Source of the DNA: 66-474 sp964489055
GTDB taxonomy: Bacteria; Pseudomonadota; Gammaproteobacteria; Xanthomonadales; Rhodanobacteraceae
Assembly: GCA_964489055.1 (NCBI GenBank)
Contig: CAZAXF010000003.1
Coordinates: 62,001-126,000 of the forward strand
Direction of reading: 5' to 3'
Length of the DNA stretch: 64,000 nt
Part shown: in pieces, positions 34,382 through 43,329 of the stretch
Position numbering within the stretch: position 1 is the first letter of the stretch
How the letters are laid out: every line of letters starts with the position of its first letter
Program-made: the position numbers and the translations under genes
Notes under the pieces: model-generated
Database searches by the model: none
Seen by the model: the letters and a program-made list of their open reading frames with translations, nothing else
Told to the model about the DNA's origin: nothing

Positions 34382-35443
34382 ATGCAATCCGACGCTTCCC
34401 CACTCCATGCCGCACCGGACGCGCCTGACACCGTGCAGGTCGAAGCTGCCGACGCGAGTGCACGGGCCGCCGCGAATGCACTGCAGGCGCGCTTCGCCGC
34501 GCTGCGCCAGACGCTGTCCGGCGAGGTCATCGGCCAGCCGGCCCTGATCGAACGCCTGCTGCTGGCGCTGCTCGCCGACGGCCACCTGCTGGTCGAGGGC
34601 GCGCCCGGTCTTGCCAAGACCACCGCGGTCAAGGCGTTGGCCAGCCACATCGAGGCCGACTTCCACCGCGTGCAGTTCACGCCCGACCTGCTGCCCGCCG
34701 ACCTCACCGGCACCGACGTGCTGCGCCCGCAGACCGGCAACTTCGAATTCGAACCGGGTCCGCTGTTCCACAACCTGGTGCTGGCCGACGAGGTCAACCG
34801 CGCGCCGGCCAAGGTGCAATCGGCGCTGCTGGAAGCCATGGCCGAACGCCAGGTCACCATCGGCCGCACGTCGTGGCCGTTGCCGAAGCTGTTCCTGGTG
34901 ATGGCAACGCAAAACCCGATCGAGCAGGAAGGCACTTTCCCGCTGCCCGAAGCCCAGCTCGACCGCTTCCTGCTGCACGTGCCCGTGCACTACCCCGCAG
35001 CCGGCACCGAACGCGAAATCCTGCGCCTCGCGCACCGCCAGGCGCGCAGCGGACTGGACACGGCGTCGCCGGCCGCGCGCCTGGTCACCCAGGACGAGAT
35101 TTTTCAGGCCCGCCGCGAAGTACTCGACCTGCATCTGGCCGACGACCTCGAGGAATACATCGTGCAACTGGTGCTGGCCACGCGCGACCCGCGCCCTTGG
35201 GCGCCCGCGTTGCGCCAGAAGATCGCCTGGGGCGCCAGCCCGCGCGCCAGCATCGCGCTGGAGCGTTGTGCGCGCGCCGCGGCGTGGCTGGCCGGCCGCG
35301 ACTACGTGCTGCCCGAAGACGTCCAGACGCTGGCGCCGGACGTCTTGCGCCACCGCGTCCTGCTCGGCTACGAAGCCGAAGCCGAAGGACTGCGGGTGGA
35401 CGATGTGGTGCGCCAGTTGCTGGAGCGCGTGCCGTTGCCGTAG
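34382..35443 (+). CDS. MoxR-family AAA+ ATPase
   Basis: A 353-residue MoxR AAA+ protein. Walker A is EGAPGLAKTT, Walker B LVLADEVNRAP, followed by sensor residues in VMATQNPIEQEGTFPLPEAQLDRF (arginine-finger region) and a C-terminal lid with GASPRASIALERCARAAA. MoxR proteins act as chaperones for maturing the VWA proteins encoded next to them, here the downstream Bat genes. The start is placed at MQSDASP, after the repeat array. Its stop codon lies inside the first unit of the following GGGACTC array. Confidence 0.93.
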   Translation: MQSDASPLHAAPDAPDTVQVEAADASARAAANALQARFAALRQTLSGEVIGQPALIERLLLALLADGHLLVEGAPGLAKTTAVKALASHIEADFHRVQFTPDLLPADLTGTDVLRPQTGNFEFEPGPLFHNLVLADEVNRAPAKVQSALLEAMAERQVTIGRTSWPLPKLFLVMATQNPIEQEGTFPLPEAQLDRFLLHVPVHYPAAGTEREILRLAHRQARSGLDTASPAARLVTQDEIFQARREVLDLHLADDLEEYIVQLVLATRDPRPWAPALRQKIAWGASPRASIALERCARAAAWLAGRDYVLPEDVQTLAPDVLRHRVLLGYEAEAEGLRVDDVVRQLLERVPLP

Positions 35444-35575
35444 GACTCGGGACTCGGGACTCGGGACTCGGCGCTAGGGACTCGGCGCTCGGGACTCGGC
35501 GCTAGGGACTCGGCGCTAGGGACTCGGCGCTCGGGACTCGGCGCAAGGCGCTCGGGACCGGGGACCGGGAGAGTC
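35443..35575. repeat. GGGACTCGG tandem repeat after moxR
   Basis: About a dozen GGGACTCGG / AGGGACTCGGCGCT units with some GGGACC units at the right end. The moxR stop (TAG) is formed within the first unit. The same family occurs at 18580-18611. The rest of the gap to 35741 shows no gene. Confidence 0.88.
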
Positions 35576-35741
35576 CTCCGTGTTTTCGGGAGTGGTTCCC
35601 GACCATGTGCAGGTTGCGAAGAAGCGGTTTCGAAAAACCGTTCGCGTTGAGCGCAGTGAGCGCAGCGGCCGGAGTCGAAACGCCAGGCCCCTCGTCCCGG
35701 ACGCCAGCTTCCATTCCAGTCATCCGCATTCGTGAAACCAG

Positions 35742-36695
35742 ATGCCCGCCAGCGCGCAACAACAAGCCACTGCTAGTCCGCCTCACGGCACCACCCGCGT
35801 CGAACTGGCCGAGCTGATGGCGCTGCGCGCGCGCGCCGGCAAGCCGGAGCTTCATCGCGAGCGTTTGCGCACCCCGCAGGCTGGCGGCCACGTGTCGGCG
35901 TTGCGCGGGCGCGGGATGGACTACGCCGAATCGCGCATCTACCAGCCCGGCGACGACGTGCGCAACATCGACTGGCGGCGCACCGCGCGCAGCGGCAAGT
36001 GGCACACCAAGCTGTTCGAGGCCGAACGCGAGCAGGCATTGCTGCTGTTGATCGACACGCATCCGACGATGCGCTTCGGCACCCGGGTCCGCTACAAGTC
36101 GGTCGCCGCAGCGCGCGCCGCCGCATGGCTGGCGTGGACCGGGATGCGCGCCGGCGACCGCGTGGGTGCGCTGGCCTTCGGCAGCGTGCACGCCGCGGTC
36201 GCGCCGCATCCGGGCACGCGCGGAACCCTCGCGGTGCTCGGCGCGCTGGCACGCTGGGATGCCCGGGCGCGGCAGGAACCGGGCGATCGCGAAGAGCCGC
36301 TCTCGCGCGCAATCCAGCGCGCCTACCGCATGCTGGCGCCGGGCAGCCGGGCCATGCTGCTGTCCGACGGCTGGTGCGTGGACGACGACGCAAAGGCCGC
36401 CATGGTGCGCCTCGCGCGCCGCGTGGACCTTCGCGCGGGCATCGTGGTCGACGCGCTCGAGCATACCCTCGCGCCCGCCGGGGTGTACGCGTTCCAGCGC
36501 GGGCAGCGCATTGCGGTTGCCGACCTCACGCGCGCGGCCGGCCGGACCCGTTTCGGCGAGCAGTTGGCGCAGGGCTGGCGGCAACTGGCCAGCGTCTGCG
36601 ATGCCGTGGGCGTGCGCTGGACGCTGCTGCCGGCCGAGGACGATCTGGACCGCGCCGTCGGGCAATTGTGGCGCACCGGAAGGAGACATCCATGA
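35742..36695 (+). CDS. DUF58 family protein of the MoxR/Bat operon
   Basis: A 317-residue DUF58 protein. The signature RGRGMDYAESRIYQPGDDVRNIDWRRTARSGKWHTKLFEAEREQ is near residues 55-100, followed by a VWA-like region (ALLLLIDTHPTMRFG...RVGALAFG) in which the metal-site DxSxS is replaced by DTHPT. DUF58 proteins occur with MoxR and VWA proteins in stress or cell-envelope maintenance. Its end overlaps the next gene. Confidence 0.9.
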   Translation: MPASAQQQATASPPHGTTRVELAELMALRARAGKPELHRERLRTPQAGGHVSALRGRGMDYAESRIYQPGDDVRNIDWRRTARSGKWHTKLFEAEREQALLLLIDTHPTMRFGTRVRYKSVAAARAAAWLAWTGMRAGDRVGALAFGSVHAAVAPHPGTRGTLAVLGALARWDARARQEPGDREEPLSRAIQRAYRMLAPGSRAMLLSDGWCVDDDAKAAMVRLARRVDLRAGIVVDALEHTLAPAGVYAFQRGQRIAVADLTRAAGRTRFGEQLAQGWRQLASVCDAVGVRWTLLPAEDDLDRAVGQLWRTGRRHP

Positions 36696-37261
36696 ACACC
36701 GCCAGCCCCGTGCTGCGCGACATCCACATTGCCCCGGCGCCGTGGTGGCCGCCGGCACCGGGCTGGTGGCTGCTGGCGTTGCTGGTCGCGGTTGCGGTGG
36801 CGTTTGGTGTGTGGTGGTGGCGCATGCACCGGCGGTCGCGCCGCCCTGCCGCCGCATTGCGCGAGATCGACCGGCTGGCGTCGCGGTTTGCGGCCGACGG
36901 CGACCGCGCGGCGCTTGCCGCCGGCGCATCGCGCTTGCTGCGCCGCGTGGCGCGGCAGGTCGAACCCGCCGTCGCCGCCTCGCGCGGCGAACCCTGGCGT
37001 GACTTCGTGCGCCGCAACGCGCGTGACGCCGCCGACGCCGAACTGCTGGAAACCCTGCGCGAGGCGGCATTCCGCCCGCATCCTGATTTCGATGCAGACG
37101 CGCTGTTGTCGGCGCTGCGCGCATGGTGCCCGCGTGCGCTGCGCGCCAAGCGCCCCGGTATTTCCCGCAGGCCGGCATCGGGCAAGTCCGGCGGAATGCC
37201 GCCGGCAACCGGCAACGCCGCGCCGCCTGCCCGACGCGTACAGGGAGCCACGCCGCAATGA
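36692..37261 (+). CDS. DUF4381 domain protein
   Basis: A 189-residue protein with the DUF4381 layout: a short periplasmic-type start (LRDIHIAPAPWWPPAPGWW), one membrane helix (LLALLVAVAVAFGVWWW), then a cytoplasmic helical domain (ALREIDRLASRFAADGDR, PWRDFVRRNARDAAD). Members sit between DUF58 and VWA genes in Bat operons. It overlaps both neighbours by four bases, implying coupled translation. Confidence 0.88.
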   Translation: MNTASPVLRDIHIAPAPWWPPAPGWWLLALLVAVAVAFGVWWWRMHRRSRRPAAALREIDRLASRFAADGDRAALAAGASRLLRRVARQVEPAVAASRGEPWRDFVRRNARDAADAELLETLREAAFRPHPDFDADALLSALRAWCPRALRAKRPGISRRPASGKSGGMPPATGNAAPPARRVQGATPQ

Positions 37262-38241
37262 CCTTTGCCTGGCCCTGGATGTTCGCGTTGCTGCCGCTGC
37301 CCTGGCTGGCGTGGAAACTGCTGCCGCCGGCCGCCCCGGCCGCGGCGCTGCGCCTGCCGCAGCGCGTGAAGCTGGCTTCGGCGGGAACCCCCCGTGGCGG
37401 GTCGCGCCGGCGGCTCGTCGTCGCGGCGCTTGCCTGGCTGCTGCTGGTTTGCGCCGCCGCGCGCCCGCAGCAGCCGGCGCCGCCGCAGGCGCTGCATCAC
37501 ACCGGCCGGGCGCTGATGCTGGCGGTGGATTGCTCGGGCAGCATGGGCATCGAGGACATGCGCCTGGGCGGCCAGCGACTCAGCCGCTTCGCGGCGGTCA
37601 AGGCGATCGCGTCGCGTTTCATTGCCGAGCGATCCGGCGACGAAGTCGGCCTGGTGTTGTTCGGCACCCACGCCTACCTGTTGACGCCGATGACCTTCGA
37701 CGTGCACGCGGTGGCGGCCCAGATGCGCGGTGCCGCGATCGGCCTCGCGGGTCGCGAGACCGCCATCGGCGACGCCATCACCCTGGCGGTCAAGCACCTC
37801 GCCGCGCTGCCGGCGCGCGCGCGGGTGCTGGTGCTGCTGACCGACGGGGTCAACACCGCCGGCAGCGTGACGCCGCGGGCCGCGGCGCGGCTGGCCAAGG
37901 CCGCGGGCGTGCGCATCTACACCATCGGGGTGGGCTCGGCGGGACGTTCCCTCGACGTCTTCGGCATGCATTTGAATGCGCCCGACACCTCGCTGGATAC
38001 CGCAACCCTCACCACCATCGCGCGCGAAACCGGCGGGCGCTTCTTCCGCGCTGCCGACGGCACCGAACTTGCCGACGCCTACCGCACCATCAATGCCCTG
38101 GAACCGCTGGCCCGGGGCACCTCGATGCTGCGCCCGGCCGGCGAACTGTATCCATGGCCGCTGGCGCTGGCACTGCTGCTGGCCTGCACGCTGCTGCCGT
38201 GGCGGTCGTTGCGGCCGCGCCGCGCGGAGTCGCCGGCATGA
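37258..38241 (+). CDS. VWA domain protein (BatA-like)
   Basis: A 327-residue membrane-anchored VWA protein. Two helices (near residues 5-25 and 55-75) precede the VWA domain, and one closes it at the C-terminus (PLALALLLACTLLPW). The MIDAS metal site is intact: DCSGSMG, the Thr in the AGRETAIGDAI loop and LLTDGVN. Predicted to work with MoxR, DUF58 and BatB/BatD-type partners at the inner membrane, as in the aerotolerance (Bat) operons. Confidence 0.92.
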   Translation: MTFAWPWMFALLPLPWLAWKLLPPAAPAAALRLPQRVKLASAGTPRGGSRRRLVVAALAWLLLVCAAARPQQPAPPQALHHTGRALMLAVDCSGSMGIEDMRLGGQRLSRFAAVKAIASRFIAERSGDEVGLVLFGTHAYLLTPMTFDVHAVAAQMRGAAIGLAGRETAIGDAITLAVKHLAALPARARVLVLLTDGVNTAGSVTPRAAARLAKAAGVRIYTIGVGSAGRSLDVFGMHLNAPDTSLDTATLTTIARETGGRFFRAADGTELADAYRTINALEPLARGTSMLRPAGELYPWPLALALLLACTLLPWRSLRPRRAESPA

Positions 38242-40112
38242 GCCCTGCGGACTTCCCGCTGCATTTCCTGCGGCCATGGTGGTGGCTGGCGCTGCTGCCG
38301 CTGCCGTTGGTGCTCTGGATGCTGGTCCGCGGACGTGCGGGCGCGGCCGCGCTGGCGCGGCTGGCCGACGCGGCATTGTTGCCGCATCTGCTGCACGATG
38401 CGGGGACGCGCCGGCGCACCGTGCTGGTGCTGGTGGCGCTGGCCTGGTTGCTTGGCACGGCGGCGCTGGCCGGTCCGGCCTGGCAACGCGTGGCGGTTCC
38501 GCTGTACGTCAATGGTGCGGCACGGGTGGTGGCGCTGTCGCTGTCCAACGACATGCTGGCGGCCGACCTGCCGCCCAACCGCCTGACCCGCGCCCGCTTC
38601 GCCGTGCGCGACCTCATCGATGGTGCCGGTGACGCGCGCACCGCGCTGGTTGCCTATGCAGGCGCGGCCTTCACCGTGGCGCCATTGACCAGCGACAAGA
38701 ACACCGTGTTCAACCTGTTGCATGCGCTGCAGCCCGACGTGATGCCGGTGCAGGGCAACGACGCCGCGGCCGGCATCGAGCAGGGCCTGAAACTGCTGCG
38801 CGACGCGCATGTGCGCGGCGGGCAGATCATCGTGGTCACCGATCAGGCCGGGCATGCCGCGGTGGCCGCCGCGCGCAAGGCCCGCGCCGCAGGCGTGCGC
38901 GTGGACGTACTGGGCGTGGGCACGGCGCAGGGCGCGCCGGTGCCCAGGGCCGGCGGTGGATTCGCCACCGGACACGGCGGCACGCTGCTGGCGCGCCGCG
39001 AGGACGCCGCGCTGCGTGCAGTCGCGGCGGCCGGTGGCGGCACCTACCGCGTGTTGCCGCCGGGTGGCGGCCCCACGCCCACATTCCGGGCCCCGCTCGC
39101 CGATGCCGGCCATGCCAGCGATGCACAACGCGCGCGGATCTGGCGCGATGGCGGCATCTGGTTGCTTCCGGTGCTGCTGGTACTGGCTGCACTGGCGTTC
39201 CGGCGCGGCTGGCTGCTGGCGCTGGCGGTGCTGGCGGTGCCGGTGGCGATGCCCGCGGCGCACGCCGCGACGTCATCGTCGTGGTGGGCCAACCGCAACC
39301 AGCGTGCCGAACAGGCGTTGCGCGCGGACGAGCCGCGCCGGGCGCTCGAGCTTGCCACCTCGCCGGCCCTCCGCGGCGCGGCGGAATACCGTGCCGGCGA
39401 CTGGGCGGCCGCGGCGAAGGACTTCGCCAAGGGCGACGATGCCCGCGCGCACTACAACCTTGGCAATGCACTGGCCAGGGCCGGCAAGTATCCGCAGGCC
39501 ATCGCGGCCTATCGTGAGGCCCTGCGCCAGGACCCGGATTTTGCCGATGCGCGTGCCAACCTCGACGCGGTCAAGGACTGGCTCAAGCACCACACCAGCC
39601 ACGCTTCGCCGTCACCGCAGCGCGGATCATCCGGACAACACGGCAGGTCCGCGCAGTCGAACGCGGGTTCGTCACGCACGCAAGGCGGCGCGCAGCGGCA
39701 ATCGGGCGGCGGCGCCGGCTCGAAGCAATCGTCCCGGTCGGCACGGCAGCAGGGCGAAGGCGGGCAGGAATCCGGGCGCGCCGCGCCTTCGGGCCACGGC
39801 CAGGCGGCCGGCCGGAACCGGCAGAGTGAATCCGCGGTCAAGGGTAAACAGGAAGGCGACGAAGCCGCGCGCGCGGCGCGTGGGCTTGACGAACAACTGC
39901 AACGCGCGGAACGCGGCCAGGCACATTCGAAAGACGCGGCATCGGGTCCGTTCGCACTCGGCCGGAACCGGGCGCATCCCCACGATGGCCTCAGTGCCGA
40001 ACAGCGCGCGTTGCTGCAGTCGGTGCCGGATGACCCCGGCGCGTTGCTGCGGCGCAAGTTCGAGCTGGAATGGCAACAGCGCCACGGACAATCGTCGAAT
40101 GGAGGATCTTGA
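38238..40112 (+). CDS. VWA-TPR fusion protein (BatB/BatC-like) with degenerate metal site
   Basis: A 624-residue protein fusing what are often two genes. The N-terminal half is a membrane-anchored VWA domain (helices in WWWLALLPLPLVLWML and VLVALAWLLGTAALA). Its MIDAS is broken: the expected DxSxS reads SLSND. After a second membrane region (LLPVLLVLAALAF) comes a TPR unit (ARAHYNLGNALARAGKYPQAIAAYREALRQDPDF) and a long Gln/Ser/Arg/Gly-rich disordered tail (about residues 450-560). The VWA part corresponds to BatB and the TPR part to BatC. It overlaps batA-like and batD genes. Confidence 0.9.
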   Translation: MSPADFPLHFLRPWWWLALLPLPLVLWMLVRGRAGAAALARLADAALLPHLLHDAGTRRRTVLVLVALAWLLGTAALAGPAWQRVAVPLYVNGAARVVALSLSNDMLAADLPPNRLTRARFAVRDLIDGAGDARTALVAYAGAAFTVAPLTSDKNTVFNLLHALQPDVMPVQGNDAAAGIEQGLKLLRDAHVRGGQIIVVTDQAGHAAVAAARKARAAGVRVDVLGVGTAQGAPVPRAGGGFATGHGGTLLARREDAALRAVAAAGGGTYRVLPPGGGPTPTFRAPLADAGHASDAQRARIWRDGGIWLLPVLLVLAALAFRRGWLLALAVLAVPVAMPAAHAATSSSWWANRNQRAEQALRADEPRRALELATSPALRGAAEYRAGDWAAAAKDFAKGDDARAHYNLGNALARAGKYPQAIAAYREALRQDPDFADARANLDAVKDWLKHHTSHASPSPQRGSSGQHGRSAQSNAGSSRTQGGAQRQSGGGAGSKQSSRSARQQGEGGQESGRAAPSGHGQAAGRNRQSESAVKGKQEGDEAARAARGLDEQLQRAERGQAHSKDAASGPFALGRNRAHPHDGLSAEQRALLQSVPDDPGALLRRKFELEWQQRHGQSSNGGS

Positions 40113-41947
40113 TGATGCGACGCTGGTGGATCATGTTGCTGGTGGTGCTGGCCCCGGTTGCGCAGGCCGCGACGGTGCATGCGTTCCTGGATCGCAGCCA
40201 CGTCAGCCTCGGTGACACGGTAACGCTCAACGTCACCAGCACCGGGTCGCTGGGCAACCCCGACCTGTCGCCGTTGCAGCGCGACTTCCAGGTGCTCGGC
40301 ACCTCGCGTTCGCGCAGCGTCCAGATCGTCAACGGCAAGACCACCAGCACGTCGCAACTGGGCGTCGCCCTGAAGCCGCGGCATGCCGGCACGCTCACCA
40401 TCCCGGCGCTGGACATCGGTGGTGCGCAGACCACGCCACTGACCGTGGACGTGACCGCGGCGCCCAGCGGCGGGCAGGGCAAGGTCGGCGACGCCGCATT
40501 CATGCAGGCCAGCGTGCTCTCCAGTTCGCCCTGGGTCGGCCAGCAGACGGTCTACACCGTGCGCCTTTACTACCAGCCCGGCGTGCAGGGTTCCCTGGCC
40601 GATCCGCACGCCGACGGCGCGCGACTGATCCCCATCGGCCACGCCCACACCTCCATGACCCAGCGCAACGGATACGCGTACAAGGTGCTCGAGCGGCGCT
40701 GGGCGCTGATCCCCCAGCGTGCCGGTGCAATCACCGTGCAGGGCCCGGCATTCCAGGGCCAGGGCACGGGCGCCGGCAATCTCCAGTCCCTGCTGAACAA
40801 CCCCAACAGCCTGTTCAACAATCCCAACGCGTTGTTGAACGCGCCGTTCCCGGGCAGCGGTGCCGCGGTCCGGGCCGTGGCACCGAGCGTGCACATCCAG
40901 GCGCGTGCCGCGCCCGCCGGCGCGGGCAAGCCCTGGCTGCCGGCACGCAACGTCGAACTGAAGCTCACGGGCCTGCCCGCCGGTGGCAAGGTCCGGGCCG
41001 GCGTGCCGTTGACGGTGACGTTGCAGATCGATGCCGAGGGCAAGTCCGCCGATGCGCTGCCCGAGCCCGAACTTCCAGCGATCGCGAACGCGCGCGTGTA
41101 TCCCGACCAGACCCGCGACACCACCGACACCAGCGGCGAATGGCTGCATGGAACGCGTACCCGCAGCTTCGCCATCATTCCCGATGGCAAGGGCAAGCTG
41201 ACGATCCCCGCGATCACGCTGGACTGGTGGAACGTGGTGCGCGGCCACGCCGAGCAGGCCACCTTGCCCGCGCACACCCTGCAGGTCGCCGCGGCCGTTG
41301 CCGGCCAGGGCAGCGTGGCCGCGCCGCCCGCCGCCGCGGCAAGCGTGACCAGCACCAGCCATGACATTGCCGGGGCGGCGACCGGTGCGGGCACACCCGC
41401 GAACGCCGCGGGCTTCCGCTGGCGGGACATTGCCATCGCCAGTTTCGCGCTGTGGTTGCTGGTATTGCTGGGCGCGCTGGCGTGGTGGGCGTATCGGCGC
41501 GGTACGCGTCACCGTCACGGCAACGTCCCGCCACCGGGTCCGCCCCGGACCATCGACGGCGGGGAGGCGGAGACAACCCGCGCCACACCGCCCGAAGACG
41601 CCGAAACCGGCGATGCGCCCGCGGCAAAGTCCGGCGCCCTGCGGCAACGCGCCCTGGACGCGGCACGTTCCGGCGATGCCGCCGCCTGCGAACACGCACT
41701 GCTGGCGTGGGCGCGCGCGTCCCGTCCGGCGCTGACGAATGCGGGCGCGCTGCGCGAAGCCCTGGCCGACGCCGGGCAGCGCGATGCGCTGGACGCCCTG
41801 CAGCGCGCCCGTTGGCGGGGCGGCGACCCGGCCACCGCGTGTCAGGCGGTCGCGCGATCCTTTGCGCAGGGCTTCATTTGGTGCGATGACGACAAACCAA
41901 CACCGGTACAAGACACGGACCTGCCGCCGCTGTACCCCTCGCCCTGA
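40112..41947 (+). CDS. BatD-like protein
   Basis: A 611-residue protein with a signal peptide (IMLLVVLAPVAQAA), an oxygen-tolerance domain made of tandem beta-sandwich repeats (AFLDRSHVSLGDTVTLNVTS, QASVLSSSPWVGQQTVYTV), then one membrane helix (IASFALWLLVLLGALAWWAY) and a cytoplasmic Ala-rich helical tail. This is BatD, the last member of the Bat operon. GGAGG lies upstream and the ATG overlaps the previous stop. Confidence 0.9.
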   Translation: MMRRWWIMLLVVLAPVAQAATVHAFLDRSHVSLGDTVTLNVTSTGSLGNPDLSPLQRDFQVLGTSRSRSVQIVNGKTTSTSQLGVALKPRHAGTLTIPALDIGGAQTTPLTVDVTAAPSGGQGKVGDAAFMQASVLSSSPWVGQQTVYTVRLYYQPGVQGSLADPHADGARLIPIGHAHTSMTQRNGYAYKVLERRWALIPQRAGAITVQGPAFQGQGTGAGNLQSLLNNPNSLFNNPNALLNAPFPGSGAAVRAVAPSVHIQARAAPAGAGKPWLPARNVELKLTGLPAGGKVRAGVPLTVTLQIDAEGKSADALPEPELPAIANARVYPDQTRDTTDTSGEWLHGTRTRSFAIIPDGKGKLTIPAITLDWWNVVRGHAEQATLPAHTLQVAAAVAGQGSVAAPPAAAASVTSTSHDIAGAATGAGTPANAAGFRWRDIAIASFALWLLVLLGALAWWAYRRGTRHRHGNVPPPGPPRTIDGGEAETTRATPPEDAETGDAPAAKSGALRQRALDAARSGDAAACEHALLAWARASRPALTNAGALREALADAGQRDALDALQRARWRGGDPATACQAVARSFAQGFIWCDDDKPTPVQDTDLPPLYPSP

Positions 41948-42047
41948 CGAATCGCTTTGCTTTCTCTCCCTTCGGGGTGAGGGCGGTGTTTGCGACCTGC
42001 CGGGGGCAGGTCGCGCTGCCGTATCCCGCGGGGATCCGCCAGGGGTG

Positions 42048-42099
42048 CAGGGCGGACACCGTCCGCCGTGCGTTGCATGGCGGGCAGTGCCCGCCCTAC
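42048..42099. repeat. GGCGGACACCGTCCGCC / GGCGGGCAATGCCCGCCC repeat
   Basis: Two adjacent perfect hairpins, GGCGGAC...GTCCGCC and GGCGGGCA-GTGCCCGCC, placed after batD. The same double-hairpin element recurs several times between 59751 and 60040. Confidence 0.85.
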
Positions 42100-42139
42100 C
42101 GTGGGACGATGGTCGATTCTGGTCGCGCGCGCATCGCCG

Positions 42140-42697
42140 TCATCGCCGCGGCCCCTGGTCATCCGCGATCGCGACATGCAACCGTTCCGCCGCGGCCTTC
42201 CAGGCCTGCGCCATGTCCGGATCGAACGCGCACAGCACGATGCGGCGCGCGGTGTGCATCCGGTGCTGTTCCTCGCCCAGTACCGTCATCGCCACGCCGG
42301 CGGCGGCGTCGCGCGGGTAGCCGTACACCCCGCAACTGATGGCGGGGAACGCGAGGCTGTCGATGGCGTGCTCGCGCGCCAGTGCCAGCGAGTTGCGGTA
42401 GCAGGCCGCCAGCACGTCCGGTTCGCCGCGCTCGCCGCCGTTCCAGACGGGGCCTACCGTGTGGATCACGAAACGCGCCGGCAGGTCGAACCCCGGCGTG
42501 ATCCGCGCCTCGCCGGTCGGGCAGCGCACGCCCGGGCGTACCTCGTCGATGGCCCGGCACGCTTCCAGCAGACGCGGTCCGGCCGCGCGGTGGATGGCAC
42601 CATCGACGCCGCCGCCGCCCAGCAGCGTCTCGTTTGCCGCGTTGACGATGGCATCGACGCGCAGGGAAGTGATGTCGGTCTGGATGATTTCGATCAT
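42140..42697 (-). CDS. Macro-domain protein (O-acetyl-ADP-ribose deacetylase-like)
   Basis: A 185-residue single macro domain of the YmdB/MacroD type. The signatures are IIQTDITSLRVDAIVNAANETLLGGGGVDGAIHRAAG (adenine and distal-ribose loops, with the catalytic Asn-Ala-Ala-Asn and GGGGVD) and the late loop FPAISCGVYGYP. It hydrolyses O-acetyl-ADP-ribose or removes mono-ADP-ribose; YmdB also modulates RNase III. The start at MIEIIQ is chosen because the domain begins there. Confidence 0.94.
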   Translation of the reverse strand: MIEIIQTDITSLRVDAIVNAANETLLGGGGVDGAIHRAAGPRLLEACRAIDEVRPGVRCPTGEARITPGFDLPARFVIHTVGPVWNGGERGEPDVLAACYRNSLALAREHAIDSLAFPAISCGVYGYPRDAAAGVAMTVLGEEQHRMHTARRIVLCAFDPDMAQAWKAAAERLHVAIADDQGPRR

Positions 42698-42721
42698 CGT
42701 GGAGCCTCGGCGACGAATGTC

Positions 42722-42763
42722 TCGCCATTCCGGGGTCGCGCGCAGCGCCGAACCCCGAAGCCA
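42722..42763. repeat. REP-like element upstream of the macro-domain gene
   Basis: CCATTCCGGGGTCGCGCGCAGCGCCGAACCCCG, the same palindromic family as at 13081 and 53531. A second, separate 9-bp hairpin (ATCCCGGCC / GGCCGGGAT, 42790-42814) lies just beyond the mscL stop and may end that transcript. Confidence 0.65.
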
Positions 42764-42831
42764 TTGATGCCCCAATCATATGGCACCGGATCCCGGCCAA
42801 TCCATGGCCGGGATGACCAGGCGCACACGAC

Positions 42832-43230
42832 TTATGGCGTGCGCTGCTGCAGCAGGTCGCGGATTTCCGTCAACAGCGCCACCTCCGGTGACGGCCCGGC
42901 GGGCTTTTGTTCCTTCTTCGGCATCGCCCTTTCCAGCAGCTTGATCACGATGAAGATTGCCAGCGCAATGATGATGAACGCGATGATGGTGTCGACGAAG
43001 GCGCCGTAGGTGATGGCCACCTCCTTGTGCGTGTCCGATGCGGCCTGGATGACCACCTTCATGTTCTTGAAGTTGATGCCCGCCGTGAGGACCCCGAGCG
43101 GCGGCATGATGATGTCGCTCACCAGCGATTTCACGACCGCGCCGAATGCACCGCCGATGACCACCGCGACGGCCAGATCGACCACGTTGCCACGCATGAT
43201 GAACGCCTTGAAATCTTTCGCAAAGCTCAT
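42832..43230 (-). CDS. mscL: Large-conductance mechanosensitive channel
   Basis: A 132-residue MscL. N-terminal helix MSFAKDFKAFIMRGN, TM1 VVDLAVAVVIGGAFGAVVKSL with the gate residues, a periplasmic loop, TM2 (TIIAFIIIALAIFIVIKLL) and the cytoplasmic helix ending EVALLTEIRDLL. It forms a pentameric pore opened by membrane tension on osmotic downshock. AAGGAG precedes the ATG at the right spacing. Confidence 0.97.
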   Translation of the reverse strand: MSFAKDFKAFIMRGNVVDLAVAVVIGGAFGAVVKSLVSDIIMPPLGVLTAGINFKNMKVVIQAASDTHKEVAITYGAFVDTIIAFIIIALAIFIVIKLLERAMPKKEQKPAGPSPEVALLTEIRDLLQQRTP

Positions 43231-43329
43231 TGCGTACTCCTTGTGCTGAAGGTGACCGGATACCCCCCTGCCGCGTCGCGGCGCGTTCATTTATGCACTG
43301 CCGCGCGGCGCACGCAACCGGCGTGTCGA

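Noticed and set aside
36729..38237. Very long open frame joined to the VWA-TPR gene
   Set aside because: The upstream 500 codons overlap DUF4381 and BatA-like genes in another frame and translate to Arg/Pro/Ala-rich noise; the real start overlaps the BatA-like stop.
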